From positions 1-33,845 of the forward strand of contig JAOAHQ010000021.1 of the NCBI GenBank assembly GCA_026415155.1: DNA of 33,845 nt. The letters run 5' to 3'. The stretch comes from Rhodocyclaceae bacterium (lineage in GTDB: Bacteria > Pseudomonadota > Gammaproteobacteria > Burkholderiales > Rhodocyclaceae). The notes beneath the pieces were generated by a model. That model had not been told where the DNA came from and did no database searches. It was given only the letters and a program-made list of their open reading frames with translations. Numbering within the stretch: the stretch's first letter is position 1; each line of letters starts with the position of its first letter. Shown here in pieces: positions 17,624 to 24,681 of this stretch. Both the position numbers and the translations under genes were made by a program.

Positions 17624-20062
17624 CTAGGCCACCTCCAGCGCGACGTATTCGGGCGAGCGGTTCTTGACCGCCTGGGCCCAGGGGTCTTCATAGCCTTGTA
17701 AGGCGTAGAGCAGGCGTTCGTAAAGCGCCTTGCGCCGCGCGGCGTCCTCGACCACCTGCGCCTTGACGTAATCGAGCCCCACGCGGGCGACGAAGTGGCA
17801 GGTGCGCTCGAGATAAAAACCTTCCTCGCGGTAAAGCTGCAGGAAGGCGCCCGTGTATTCCTTGACCTCCTCGTCGCTTCTCACCTTGCAGAGGAACTGC
17901 GCGATCTCGGTCTTGATGCCGCCATTGCCGGCGACGTAGAGCTCGTAGCCGGAATCGACGCCGATCACGCCGACGTCCTTGATGCCGGCCTCGGCGCAGT
18001 TGCGCGGGCAGCCGGAGACGGCGAGCTTCACCTTGTGCGGCGCCCACATGCCGAAGAGCATCTTTTCGAGCTTCACACCCATCGCCATCGACTTTTGCGT
18101 GCCGAAGCGGCAATGCTCGGCGCCGACGCAGGTCTTGACGGTGCGGATACTCTTGCCATAGGCATGGCCCGAGACGAGGCCGGCGCGGCCCAAGTCGGCC
18201 CACACCGCCGGCAGCTTCTCCTTCGGAATGCCGAGGAGATCGATTCTCGCGCCGCCGGTCATCTTGACGGTCGGCACCTGGTATTTCTCGGCGACATCGG
18301 CGATGGCGCGCAGCTCGGCCGGCGTCGTGAGCCCTCCCCACATCCTCGGCACGACGGAGAAGGTGCCGTCCTTCTGGATGTTGGCATGCGCGCGCTCATT
18401 GATGAAGCGCGATTGCGGATCGTCCTCGGCCTCGTGCGGCCAGGTCGAGATCAGGTAGTAGTTGAGGGCCGGGCGGCAGGTCGCGCAGCCGTTGGGCGTC
18501 TTCCAGCCCAGCGCTTGCATGACGGCGGGGATCGAGAGCAGCTTCTGCTCGCGGATCGCCTGGCGCACGGCGCCGTGGGAAAGCTCGGTGCAGCCGCAGA
18601 CGGGCTTTTCTTTCGTCTCGGCCGGCTGGTAGGCGCCGCCCACCGTCGAAGCGAGGATCTGCTCGACGAGCCCGGTGCAGGAGCCGCAGGAGGAGGAAGC
18701 CTTGGTGTGCTTCCTCACCTCCTCGAGCGTAAACAGGCCATGGGTCTTGATCGCGCGGACGATGTCGCCCTTCTTGACGCCATTGCAGCCGCAGATCTCG
18801 GCGGAATCGGGCAGGGCGGCCGCATGGCTCTTGCCGGCATGGCCGGCATCGCCCAGATGATGCGGGCCGAACATCAGATGGTCGCGGATGGCGTGAATGT
18901 CCTGGCCGTCCTTGATGAGCTCGAAATACCACGCGCCATCGGCGGTGTCGCCATAGAGCACCGCGCCGGCGAGCCGCTGATCGCGCAGCACGAGCTTCTT
19001 ATAGACGCCGGCGGCCGGGTCGGAGAGCACGATCTCTTCCGTGCCCGCGCCGCCTTGGAATTCGCCAGCCGAGAACACGTCGATGCCGGTCACCTTGAGC
19101 TTGGTCGAGGTCACCGAGCCGGTGTAACGGCCGATGCCGAGCTGCGCCAGATGGTTGGCGCAGACCTTGGCCTGCTCGAAGAGCGGCGCGACGAGGCCGT
19201 ACGTGACGCCGCGGTGCTCGACGCATTCACCGACGGCGTAGATCTTCGGGTCGTAGGTCTGCAGCGTGTCATCGACGACGATGCCGCGGTTGCAGTGAAG
19301 TCCGGCGCTTTTGGCCAGTTCGATGTTCGGCCGGATGCCGATCGCCATGACGACGAGCTCGGCGGGGATCGCGCCGCCATCCTTGAAGCGCACCAGGCCG
19401 ACGCGGCCATGGGCGCCGGCTTCGAGCCGCTCGGTCTCTTTGCCGAGCAGGAATTTCAGGCCTTTCTTTTCGAGCGACTTTTGCAACAGATCGGCGGCGG
19501 TCTTGTCGAGCTGGCGCTCCATGATCCAGTCCGCAAGATGCACGACGGTGACCTCCATGCCCCGGAGCGCGAGGCCGTGGGCCGCTTCGAGGCCGAGCAG
19601 GCCGCCGCCGATCACGACCGCCTGCTGATGGCTTTTTGACGCCGCGATCATCGCCTCGGTATCGGCGATGTCGCGGTAGGCGATCACGCCCGGCAGCTCG
19701 TTGCCCGGGATCGGCAAGCGGATGGGCAGCGCGCCGGTGGCCAAGAGCAGCCGGTCGTAGGAGGCCCTGGTGCCATCCTCGGCGACGACCTCTTGGGCCT
19801 TTCTGTCGAGCTTCACGACCTTCTTGCCGGCATACAGCGTGATGCCGTGGTTTCGATACCAATCCCAGTCGTTGAGGACGATGTCGGAAAACTGCGCCTC
19901 ACCCGCGAGCACCGGCGAGAGCAGGATGCGGTTGTAGTTCGGGTGCGGCTCGGCGCCGAACACCGTGATCTCGTAGAGCTCGGGCGCGAGCTTCATGAGT
20001 TCTTCGAGGGTGCGGCAGCCGGCCATGCCGTTGCCGACCATCACCAGTTTCCGTTTCTTCAT
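17624..20062 (-). CDS. nirB: NAD(P)H-dependent nitrite reductase large subunit
   Basis: 812 residues. It reduces nitrite to ammonium with six electrons. In order: FAD/NAD domain (MVGNGMAGCRTLEEL, VVIGGGLLGLEAAHGLALRG), two BFD-type [2Fe-2S] modules (CGCNGVKKGDI...CGSCTG and CGCTELSHGAVRQAI...CATCRP), ferredoxin-like half domain, and siroheme/[4Fe-4S] site with ligands in TCVGAEHC and GCPRNC. The ATG at 20062 is preferred over the TTG one codon upstream because GGAG lies 6 nt before it. It follows nrtC by 11 nt. Siroheme synthase (cysG) is not in the window. Confidence 0.97.
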   Translation of the reverse strand: MKKRKLVMVGNGMAGCRTLEELMKLAPELYEITVFGAEPHPNYNRILLSPVLAGEAQFSDIVLNDWDWYRNHGITLYAGKKVVKLDRKAQEVVAEDGTRASYDRLLLATGALPIRLPIPGNELPGVIAYRDIADTEAMIAASKSHQQAVVIGGGLLGLEAAHGLALRGMEVTVVHLADWIMERQLDKTAADLLQKSLEKKGLKFLLGKETERLEAGAHGRVGLVRFKDGGAIPAELVVMAIGIRPNIELAKSAGLHCNRGIVVDDTLQTYDPKIYAVGECVEHRGVTYGLVAPLFEQAKVCANHLAQLGIGRYTGSVTSTKLKVTGIDVFSAGEFQGGAGTEEIVLSDPAAGVYKKLVLRDQRLAGAVLYGDTADGAWYFELIKDGQDIHAIRDHLMFGPHHLGDAGHAGKSHAAALPDSAEICGCNGVKKGDIVRAIKTHGLFTLEEVRKHTKASSSCGSCTGLVEQILASTVGGAYQPAETKEKPVCGCTELSHGAVRQAIREQKLLSIPAVMQALGWKTPNGCATCRPALNYYLISTWPHEAEDDPQSRFINERAHANIQKDGTFSVVPRMWGGLTTPAELRAIADVAEKYQVPTVKMTGGARIDLLGIPKEKLPAVWADLGRAGLVSGHAYGKSIRTVKTCVGAEHCRFGTQKSMAMGVKLEKMLFGMWAPHKVKLAVSGCPRNCAEAGIKDVGVIGVDSGYELYVAGNGGIKTEIAQFLCKVRSDEEVKEYTGAFLQLYREEGFYLERTCHFVARVGLDYVKAQVVEDAARRKALYERLLYALQGYEDPWAQAVKNRSPEYVALEVA

Positions 20063-20073
20063 CAATGTCTCCG

Positions 20074-20868
20074 TCAGGCCGCCAGCGGGTGGGACTGCTT
20101 GGCATAGAGGAATTCGATCACCGCCGAGCGGTAATCCATGTATTTCGCGTCGTGGGCCAGCGCCAGCCGGTCGCGCGGGCGCGGCAGGTCGACCGTGAGG
20201 ATCTCGCCGATGGTCGCCGCCGGGCCGTTGGTCATCATCACGATGCGGTCGGAGAGCAGCACCGCCTCATCGACGTCGTGGGTGACCATCACCGTCGTCG
20301 CCTGGGTGGCGGCGACGATCCTCATCAGCTCGTCTTGCAGCCGCGCGCGCGTGAGCGCATCGAGCGCGCCGAAAGGCTCGTCCATCAGGAGCACCTTGGG
20401 CTCCATCGCCAAGGCTCGTGCAATACCCACGCGCTGCTTCATGCCGCCGGAGATTTCGTTCGGATACTTGTGCATCGCATGGGCAAGGCCCACCAGTTCG
20501 AGCACCTTGGCCGTGCGCTCCTTGAGTTTCGCCTTTGGCTCGTTGGCCGCGAAGACGCGCTCGACGGCGAGATACACGTTCTCGAAGCAGGTAAGCCAGG
20601 GCAGGAGGCTGTGGTTCTGGAACACCACGGCGCGCTCAGGGCCCGGGCCGGCGATCTCGCGGTTGGCGCACAAGAGCGCGCCGCTGGTCGGCAGCAAGAG
20701 GCCGGCGATGAGATTGAGGAGCGTCGACTTGCCGCAGCCCGAGTGGCCGATCAGCGAGACGAACTCGCCTTGGCGGATCGACAGATCGATGTCGGCGAGC
20801 GCGACGAACTTGCCCTGCTTGGTGTCGAACGTCATGCCGACTTTTTCGACTTGCACGAACTTGTCCAT
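20074..20868 (-). CDS. nrtC: Nitrate ABC transporter ATP-binding protein
   Basis: 264 residues with all ABC ATPase motifs: Walker A GHSGCGKST, Q-loop VFQNHSLLPW, signature ISGGMKQR, Walker B VLLMDEPFGALD and switch His in VTHDVDEAV. The nitrate/sulfonate/taurine subfamily is indicated by the sequence and by linkage to nrtA and nrtB. It lacks the extra NrtA-like C-terminal domain of cyanobacterial NrtC and so corresponds in length to NrtD/NasD. GGAGG stands 7 nt before the ATG, which comes 1 nt after the nrtB stop. Confidence 0.93.
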   Translation of the reverse strand: MDKFVQVEKVGMTFDTKQGKFVALADIDLSIRQGEFVSLIGHSGCGKSTLLNLIAGLLLPTSGALLCANREIAGPGPERAVVFQNHSLLPWLTCFENVYLAVERVFAANEPKAKLKERTAKVLELVGLAHAMHKYPNEISGGMKQRVGIARALAMEPKVLLMDEPFGALDALTRARLQDELMRIVAATQATTVMVTHDVDEAVLLSDRIVMMTNGPAATIGEILTVDLPRPRDRLALAHDAKYMDYRSAVIEFLYAKQSHPLAA

Positions 20869-20869
20869 T

Positions 20870-21796
20870 TCAAGCCTCCGTATGCAGCCGGCGCGCGAGC
20901 GCCAGGAGCGTTTGTTCGAGAATCAGGCCGGTGAAGCCGATCACGAAAATGGCGATGATGATGTGCTCGACCTTGAGGTTGTTCCACTCATCCCACACCC
21001 AGAAGCCGATGCCGACGCCGCCGGTGAGCATCTCGGCGGCGACGATGACGAGCCACGCGGTGCCGATCGACAGGCGGATGCCAGTCAGCATGTAGGGCAA
21101 GACGCTCGGGAAGAGGATCTTGGTGACGATCTTCCATTCGGAGAGGTTGAGCACACGCGCGACGTTCAAGTAATCCTGCGGCACGCGCATCACGCCCTGG
21201 GCGGTGTTCATGATCATCGGCCAGATCGAGCAGATGAAGATCGTCCAGGTCGCGGCCGGATCGGCCTTCTTGAAGACCAAGAGGCCGATCGGCAGCCAGG
21301 CGAGCGGCGAGACAGGGCGCAACAGGCTGATGATCGGCCCGGCCATGCGCGAGAGCGTCGCGAAGCGGCCGAGCAAAAAGCCCAAGGGGATGCCGATCAG
21401 CGCGGCGATGCCGAAGCCGACGCCGACACGCGAGAGCGAGGAGAGGATGTTCCAGCCGATCCCCTGGTCGTTCGGCCCGTTGCGGTAGAACGGGTCGGAG
21501 AAGAGCTTCACGGCGGCCTCCCAGGTCTTGGCCGGCGTCGGCAGGCTGCCGCCCTTCATCGTCGCCAGATGCCAGACGAGGAGAAGCAGCAGGATGCCCA
21601 AGACGGGCGGGAGCGCCTGGGCGAAGAAGGCTCGCATCGCCGCGGCGTTCTGCTCGGTGCTGCTGGGGCCCGCGAGCTGCGAAGGCGGGGGCGGCGGCGG
21701 CACACGCAAGCCGGCCGGGGCGGGGTTGGTGCGGGCGGGCTGTGCCGTCTTGCCAGCGCCGACTTTCTCGAAGGCTTCCACGGTGATGGCAGTCAT
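20870..21796 (-). CDS. nrtB: Nitrate ABC transporter permease
   Basis: 308 residues, a BPD-type inner-membrane permease. It has about six hydrophobic helices (for example PPVLGILLLLLVWHL and the GVGFGIAALIGIPLGFLLG segment) and an EAA-loop region (LNLSEWKIVTKILFPSVLPYM). The ATG at 21796 is chosen because AAGGAG lies just upstream; the in-frame ATG at 21814 has none. The N-terminal 55 residues are unusual: residues 12-18 are the repeat-encoded VGAGKTA, and a proline-rich stretch (PPPPPPSQ) follows before the first helix. It is 24 nt downstream of nrtA. Confidence 0.93.
   Translation of the reverse strand: MTAITVEAFEKVGAGKTAQPARTNPAPAGLRVPPPPPPSQLAGPSSTEQNAAAMRAFFAQALPPVLGILLLLLVWHLATMKGGSLPTPAKTWEAAVKLFSDPFYRNGPNDQGIGWNILSSLSRVGVGFGIAALIGIPLGFLLGRFATLSRMAGPIISLLRPVSPLAWLPIGLLVFKKADPAATWTIFICSIWPMIMNTAQGVMRVPQDYLNVARVLNLSEWKIVTKILFPSVLPYMLTGIRLSIGTAWLVIVAAEMLTGGVGIGFWVWDEWNNLKVEHIIIAIFVIGFTGLILEQTLLALARRLHTEA
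21744..21763 (-). repeat. Interspersed repeat, single unit in nrtB (sense)
   Basis: The minus strand reads GTCGGCGCTGGCAAGACGGC, differing from the consensus unit at two positions. It is in phase with nrtB and encodes VGAGKTA at residues 12-18, preceded by K. It lies in an N-terminal extension outside the conserved permease fold. Confidence 0.75.
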
Positions 21797-21820
21797 CTCG
21801 CTCTCCTTGCGCATGAGGGA

Positions 21821-23071
21821 TCAGGCCTTGATCTTGAAGCCGTCGGGGTATTTGGCCGGCTCCTTGCCGTTCCAGACCACGCCGTCGATCAGCTTCGCTT
21901 CGCGCAGCTCGCCCTTGGGCAGCGGCACTTTCAACTGGCTCGCGGCCTCCTTGTAGAGGTCGATGCGATTGACCTTCTTCGCCACGGCGAGGTAGTCGGG
22001 ATGCTCCTTGAGCAATCCCCAGCGCTTGTGCTGGGTCATGAACCACATGCCGTCCGAGAGATAGGGGAAATTCACCGCGCCGTCGTTGTAGAACTTCATG
22101 TGGTTCTTGTCCGACCAGCTCTTGCCGAGGCCGTTCTCATACTGGCCGATCATGCGGCTTCTGATCACCTCGACGTCGGTATTCACATAGGCCTTGGCGG
22201 CGATGGTCTCGGCCGTCTGGCTGCGGTTCTTCGCCGAGGCGTCGATCCACTGCGAGGCTTCCAGCACCGCCATGATGAGCGCACGCGCGGCGTTCGGATG
22301 CTTGGCTGTCCATTCCGCCGTGGTGCCGAGCACTTTCTCGGGGTGATCGACCCAGATGTCTTGCGTCGTCGCGGCGGTGAAGCCGATGTTGTCGATGATC
22401 GCGCGGTTGTTCCACGGCTCGCCGACGCAATAGCCGTCCATGTTGCCGACGCGCATGTTGGCGACCATCTGCGGCGGCGGCACGACGATGGTCTTGACGT
22501 CCTTCATGGGATGGATGCCATGCGCCGCGAGCCAGTAATAGAGCCACATCGCGTGCGTGCCGGTCGGAAAGGTCTGGGCGAAGGTGTATTCCTTCTCCTT
22601 CTTCGCCACCAGCTTGGCAAGTGAGGCGCCGTCGGTCGCGCCCTTGTCCTTCAGCTGGTTGGAAAGCGTGATGCCCTGGCCGTTGTGGTTGAGCGTCATC
22701 AGCACGTTCATGTCCTTCTTCGGGCCGCCGATGCCGAGTTGCACGCCATAGACGAGGCCGTAGAGCACGTGCGCGGCGTCGAGCTCGCCATTGACGAGCT
22801 TGTCGCGCACGGCGGCCCAAGAGGCCTCCTTCGAAGGCACGATCTTGATGCCGTATTTCTTGTCGAAGCCCATCACCGAGGCCATCACGACCGAGGCGCA
22901 GTCGGTCAAGGGAATGAAGCCGACCTTGATTTCCTCTTTCTCGGGCTTGTCTGAGCCAGCGGCCCAGACGGCGGGAACGGCGCTCATCAGCGCGGCTCCC
23001 GTGGCAAGGCGCAGGAAGTCGCGGCGGGAAGGTTCGGCAGGCGGGGCAGGGCAGTGGGTTTCATGTTTCAT
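21821..23071 (-). CDS. nrtA: Nitrate ABC transporter substrate-binding protein (Tat-exported)
   Basis: 416 residues. The N-terminus has a twin-arginine signal (SRRDFLRLATGAALMSAVPA) with a likely cut after VWA, so the protein is folded before export. The mature chain matches NrtA/CmpA nitrate-binding proteins: IKVGFIPLTDCASVVMASVMGFDKKYG, FPTGTHAMWLYYWLAAHGI, MVANMRVGNMDGYCVGEPWNN. The ATG at 23071 has GGAG 7-10 nt upstream. It is the first gene of nrtA-nrtB-nrtC-nirB-nirD-nasA and sits 19 nt beyond a regulated terminator (23090-23142). The cytoplasmic nitrate sensor NasS is a homologue, but the Tat signal argues that this copy is exported. Confidence 0.95.
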   Translation of the reverse strand: MKHETHCPAPPAEPSRRDFLRLATGAALMSAVPAVWAAGSDKPEKEEIKVGFIPLTDCASVVMASVMGFDKKYGIKIVPSKEASWAAVRDKLVNGELDAAHVLYGLVYGVQLGIGGPKKDMNVLMTLNHNGQGITLSNQLKDKGATDGASLAKLVAKKEKEYTFAQTFPTGTHAMWLYYWLAAHGIHPMKDVKTIVVPPPQMVANMRVGNMDGYCVGEPWNNRAIIDNIGFTAATTQDIWVDHPEKVLGTTAEWTAKHPNAARALIMAVLEASQWIDASAKNRSQTAETIAAKAYVNTDVEVIRSRMIGQYENGLGKSWSDKNHMKFYNDGAVNFPYLSDGMWFMTQHKRWGLLKEHPDYLAVAKKVNRIDLYKEAASQLKVPLPKGELREAKLIDGVVWNGKEPAKYPDGFKIKA

Positions 23072-23089
23072 CTCGATCTCCGCAAGGTC

Positions 23090-23142
23090 AAAATGAAAAC
23101 GGCGTCGATCCCTGCCCCTTGGGGCAGCGATCGGACGCCGTT
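23090..23142 (-). terminator. nrtA: Intrinsic terminator in the nrtA leader (attenuator)
   Basis: The minus strand folds into a 20-bp stem, AACGGCGTC...GCTGCCCC-AA-GGGGCAG...GACGCCGTT, with one mismatch and one bulge. It is followed at once by TTTTCATTTT. It lies inside the leader 19 nt before the nrtA start codon, so it would block the operon unless read through. Its 5' arm overlaps the second ANTAR-type hairpin, so the two structures cannot form together. Confidence 0.9.
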
Positions 23143-23172
23143 GTCCATTCGTTCGGGCCGCCGTTGGCCCGA
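23132..23172 (-). promoter_or_regulatory. nrtA: Two-hairpin ANTAR-target RNA (P1 and P2), antiterminator
   Basis: P1 (23172-23153): stem TCGGGCC/GGCCCGA with loop AACGGC. P2 (23147-23132): stem TGGAC/GTCCG with the same loop AACGGC. The linker between them is five bases, ACGAA. Both six-base loops have A at position 1 and G at position 4, the established signature of RNA bound by ANTAR proteins. P2 uses the bases that form the 5' arm of the downstream terminator. Binding by NasT should stabilise P2 and let transcription proceed into the nitrate operon. Confidence 0.9.
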
Positions 23173-23188
23173 GCTCCACCACAGTTCT

Positions 23189-23204
23189 AGCAACCGGCAT
23201 GCCA
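23189..23204 (-). promoter_or_regulatory. nrtA: Sigma-54 (-24/-12) promoter of the nitrate operon
   Basis: The minus strand reads TGGCATGCCGGTTGCT. The invariant GG and GC are 10 nt apart as required, and only one base departs from the TGGCAC-N5-TTGCW consensus. The predicted transcript start is about 23177-23178, which puts hairpin P1 at the very 5' end of the leader, as in other nas operons. Upstream NtrC-like sites support it. Confidence 0.85.
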
Positions 23205-23281
23205 GACATTTGGGGAGGAGGGCGTTTTGCCCCGGGGCGAGCAGCGAGCAGCACTTCCGTCGTGGCGAGTGCCTCTGCAAG

Positions 23282-23301
23282 GTCGGCGCAGGCGGGACGG
23301 C
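23282..23301 (+). repeat. Interspersed repeat, single unit upstream of nrtA
   Basis: GTCGGCGCAGGCGGGACGGC, one base from the consensus unit. It is intergenic, lying between the sigma-54 promoter (23189-23204) and the NtrC-like sites (23305-23352). It shows that the repeat is a DNA element and not only a protein motif. Confidence 0.75.
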
Positions 23302-23304
23302 CGA

Positions 23305-23321
23305 TGCACCTGATGAGTGCA
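23305..23321. promoter_or_regulatory. nrtA: NtrC-binding site 1 (upstream activating sequence)
   Basis: TGCACC-TGATG-AGTGCA matches the NtrC dyad TGCACC-N5-GGTGCA at 11 of 12 defined bases. Its centre is about 135 bp before the predicted sigma-54 start point, a normal enhancer distance. It implies activation under nitrogen limitation. Confidence 0.8.
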
Positions 23322-23335
23322 AAAGCGGTGCCGGA

Positions 23336-23352
23336 TGCACCGCATCAGAGCA
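23336..23352. promoter_or_regulatory. nrtA: NtrC-binding site 2 (upstream activating sequence)
   Basis: TGCACC-GCATC-AGAGCA matches 10 of 12 bases of the NtrC dyad. It starts exactly 31 bp from site 1, about three helical turns, so two NtrC dimers would lie on the same face of the DNA. It overlaps the stop codon and last codons of nasT (stop at 23345-23347). Confidence 0.7.
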
Positions 23353-23920
23353 AAAGCTTCGCCATCTCGACGACGTTGGCGGCGACTTCGGCCAGCGGCT
23401 TCGATTTCTCCATGGCGAGCTTACGCAGCGCCGCATAGGCGGCTTCCTCATCGAGGCCGCGCAATTTCATCAAAATCCCCTTGGCCTTCTCGATGATCTT
23501 GCGCTCGGAAAGCTTGCGGCTTGCCTCGGCGAGCTCTTGTTTCAAGGCCTGGTGCTCTTCGAAGCGGGCGATCGCGAGCTCGATGATGGGTTTCAAGCGC
23601 GCACTGTCGAAACCATCGACGACATAGGCCGCGATGCCGGCTTTGACCGCAGCGCGGATCGTCTCGGTCGCGCCATCCTGAGAAAACATCACGACGGGCC
23701 GCGGCATCGACTGGTTCATCGTGCCGATGTGTTCGAGCGTGTCACGCGAGGGCGACTCGGTCTCGATGAGGATCACGTCGGGCTGGAGCGCCTCGATGCG
23801 CTCGGTCAGATCGAGAGCTGATGGCAGCACTGCCGCAACCTGGTGGCCGGCCTGGATGAGACCGGCACAGATTTCGACGGCGCGCTGCTGGGATTCGTCG
23901 ATGACGAGGATGCTGGCCAT
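23345..23920 (-). CDS. nasT: ANTAR-domain transcription antiterminator NasT (pseudo-receiver)
   Basis: 191 residues. An N-terminal receiver-like domain (about 1-125) joins through a coiled coil to a C-terminal ANTAR RNA-binding domain (ERKIIEKAKGILMKLRGLDE, then AYAALRKLAM). The usual phospho-accepting Asp is replaced by Glu53 (DVILIETESPSRD), consistent with NasT being controlled by NasS and not by phosphorylation. The ATG at 23920 (MASILVIDES) fits the receiver's first strand; an ATG three codons upstream (23929) is possible. Neither has a good Shine-Dalgarno. The target RNA lies in the nrtA leader, 173 nt downstream of the gene. nasS is not adjacent. Confidence 0.92.
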   Translation of the reverse strand: MASILVIDESQQRAVEICAGLIQAGHQVAAVLPSALDLTERIEALQPDVILIETESPSRDTLEHIGTMNQSMPRPVVMFSQDGATETIRAAVKAGIAAYVVDGFDSARLKPIIELAIARFEEHQALKQELAEASRKLSERKIIEKAKGILMKLRGLDEEAAYAALRKLAMEKSKPLAEVAANVVEMAKLLL

Positions 23921-23983
23921 GATTGGCATGCTGCAACAACTGCGCCAGAGGACTATGCACCCGTATGTTGCCCAATACTTTCG

Positions 23984-23999
23984 CATAATCGATATTATG
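23984..23999. promoter_or_regulatory. nasT: AT-rich dyad upstream of nasT
   Basis: CATAAT-CGAT-ATTATG forms a 6-bp inverted repeat in the only AT-rich patch between nasT and the ankyrin gene (125 bp). It probably lies in the nasT promoter region and could be an operator or simply contain -10-like sequence. No regulator can be named. Confidence 0.3.
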
Positions 24000-24020
24000 T
24001 AAAATAATGTCTAGGGAATT

Positions 24021-24056
24021 GAAAAACTCCCCGCGCGGCCCAGTATCAGCGCGCGC
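24021..24056 (-). terminator. Possible terminator at the end of the mltG-ankyrin operon
   Basis: On the minus strand a GC-rich region starting at the ankyrin stop codon can fold GCGCGC against GCGCGG. It runs through GGGGAG into TTTTT (24026-24022). The stem is short and includes the stop codon, so support is modest. Confidence 0.35.
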
Positions 24057-24681
24057 CAACCCGCTCGAGAAATTCGGCGATTTGGCTGTGGCTCGCTTTT
24101 TTCGCCATTTCGATTGCGCTGCCCTCGACGGGATCACGCACGCCAAGATCGGCCTGGGCGCCGACGAGGAGCCGCACGACCTCGAAATGCCCACGCTTGG
24201 CGGCGAGCATCAACGCCGTCTGGCCATTGGGAGCTTTCAGATTCACATCGGCTCCGGCGGCGATGAGGAGCGCCGCCACCTCGGTGCGCCCCTCGAAGGC
24301 GGCGTAATGGAGCGCATTCCAGCCACCGTGGTTCAGCTCGGGTTTGCGTTCGAGCAGCAGGCGGACGATTTCCGTATGGCCATGCAGCGCGGCGAGCATC
24401 AGCGCCGTGTCGCCATAGCGGTTGCGCCGCTGCACTGAGGCGCGGTTTTCGAGCAAGAAGCGGACGAGGTCGAGATTGCCATTCCGCGCGGCGATCATGA
24501 GCAGCGTCGTGCCTTGCGGGTCGGCGGTATTGACGTCGAGACCGCGGCGCAGCAGGCCGATGACGGTTTCGCTGTCCTTCATCTCGGCCGCATGCAGGAT
24601 GTCTTCATAGGCGCCGGCTTGGGCGGTGAGCGAGAGGCTGGCAAAGAGCGCAAAAATGCTTAGATAACGGTTTAACTTCAC
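24046..24681 (-). CDS. Exported ankyrin-repeat protein
   Basis: 211 residues. MKLNRYLSIFALFASLSLTAQAG is a Sec signal peptide, and five ankyrin repeats fill the rest (for example PQGTTLLMIAARNGNLDLVRFLLE, NGQTALMLAAKRGHFEVVRLL). Ankyrin repeats mediate protein-protein contacts; the partner is unknown and the expected location is the periplasm. The start is a GTG at 24681 overlapping the tatD stop codon by 4 nt (GTGA); no ATG would preserve the signal peptide. It is the last gene of the mltG-tmk-holB-tatD unit. Confidence 0.88.
   Translation of the reverse strand: MKLNRYLSIFALFASLSLTAQAGAYEDILHAAEMKDSETVIGLLRRGLDVNTADPQGTTLLMIAARNGNLDLVRFLLENRASVQRRNRYGDTALMLAALHGHTEIVRLLLERKPELNHGGWNALHYAAFEGRTEVAALLIAAGADVNLKAPNGQTALMLAAKRGHFEVVRLLVGAQADLGVRDPVEGSAIEMAKKASHSQIAEFLERVGAR

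Noticed and set aside
17795-19639. Long plus-strand open frame opposite nirB
   Set aside because: Shadow of nirB in a high-GC genome; no motif, no ribosome-binding site, composition typical of antisense frames.
20138-22624. 828-codon plus-strand open frame opposite nrtC, nrtB and nrtA
   Set aside because: It spans three verified minus-strand genes and has low-complexity Asp/His/Arg-rich sequence, so it is a shadow frame.
23302-23352. Apparent 31-bp tandem duplication upstream of nrtA
   Set aside because: Explained as two NtrC dyads spaced by three helical turns; similarity outside the dyads is limited.
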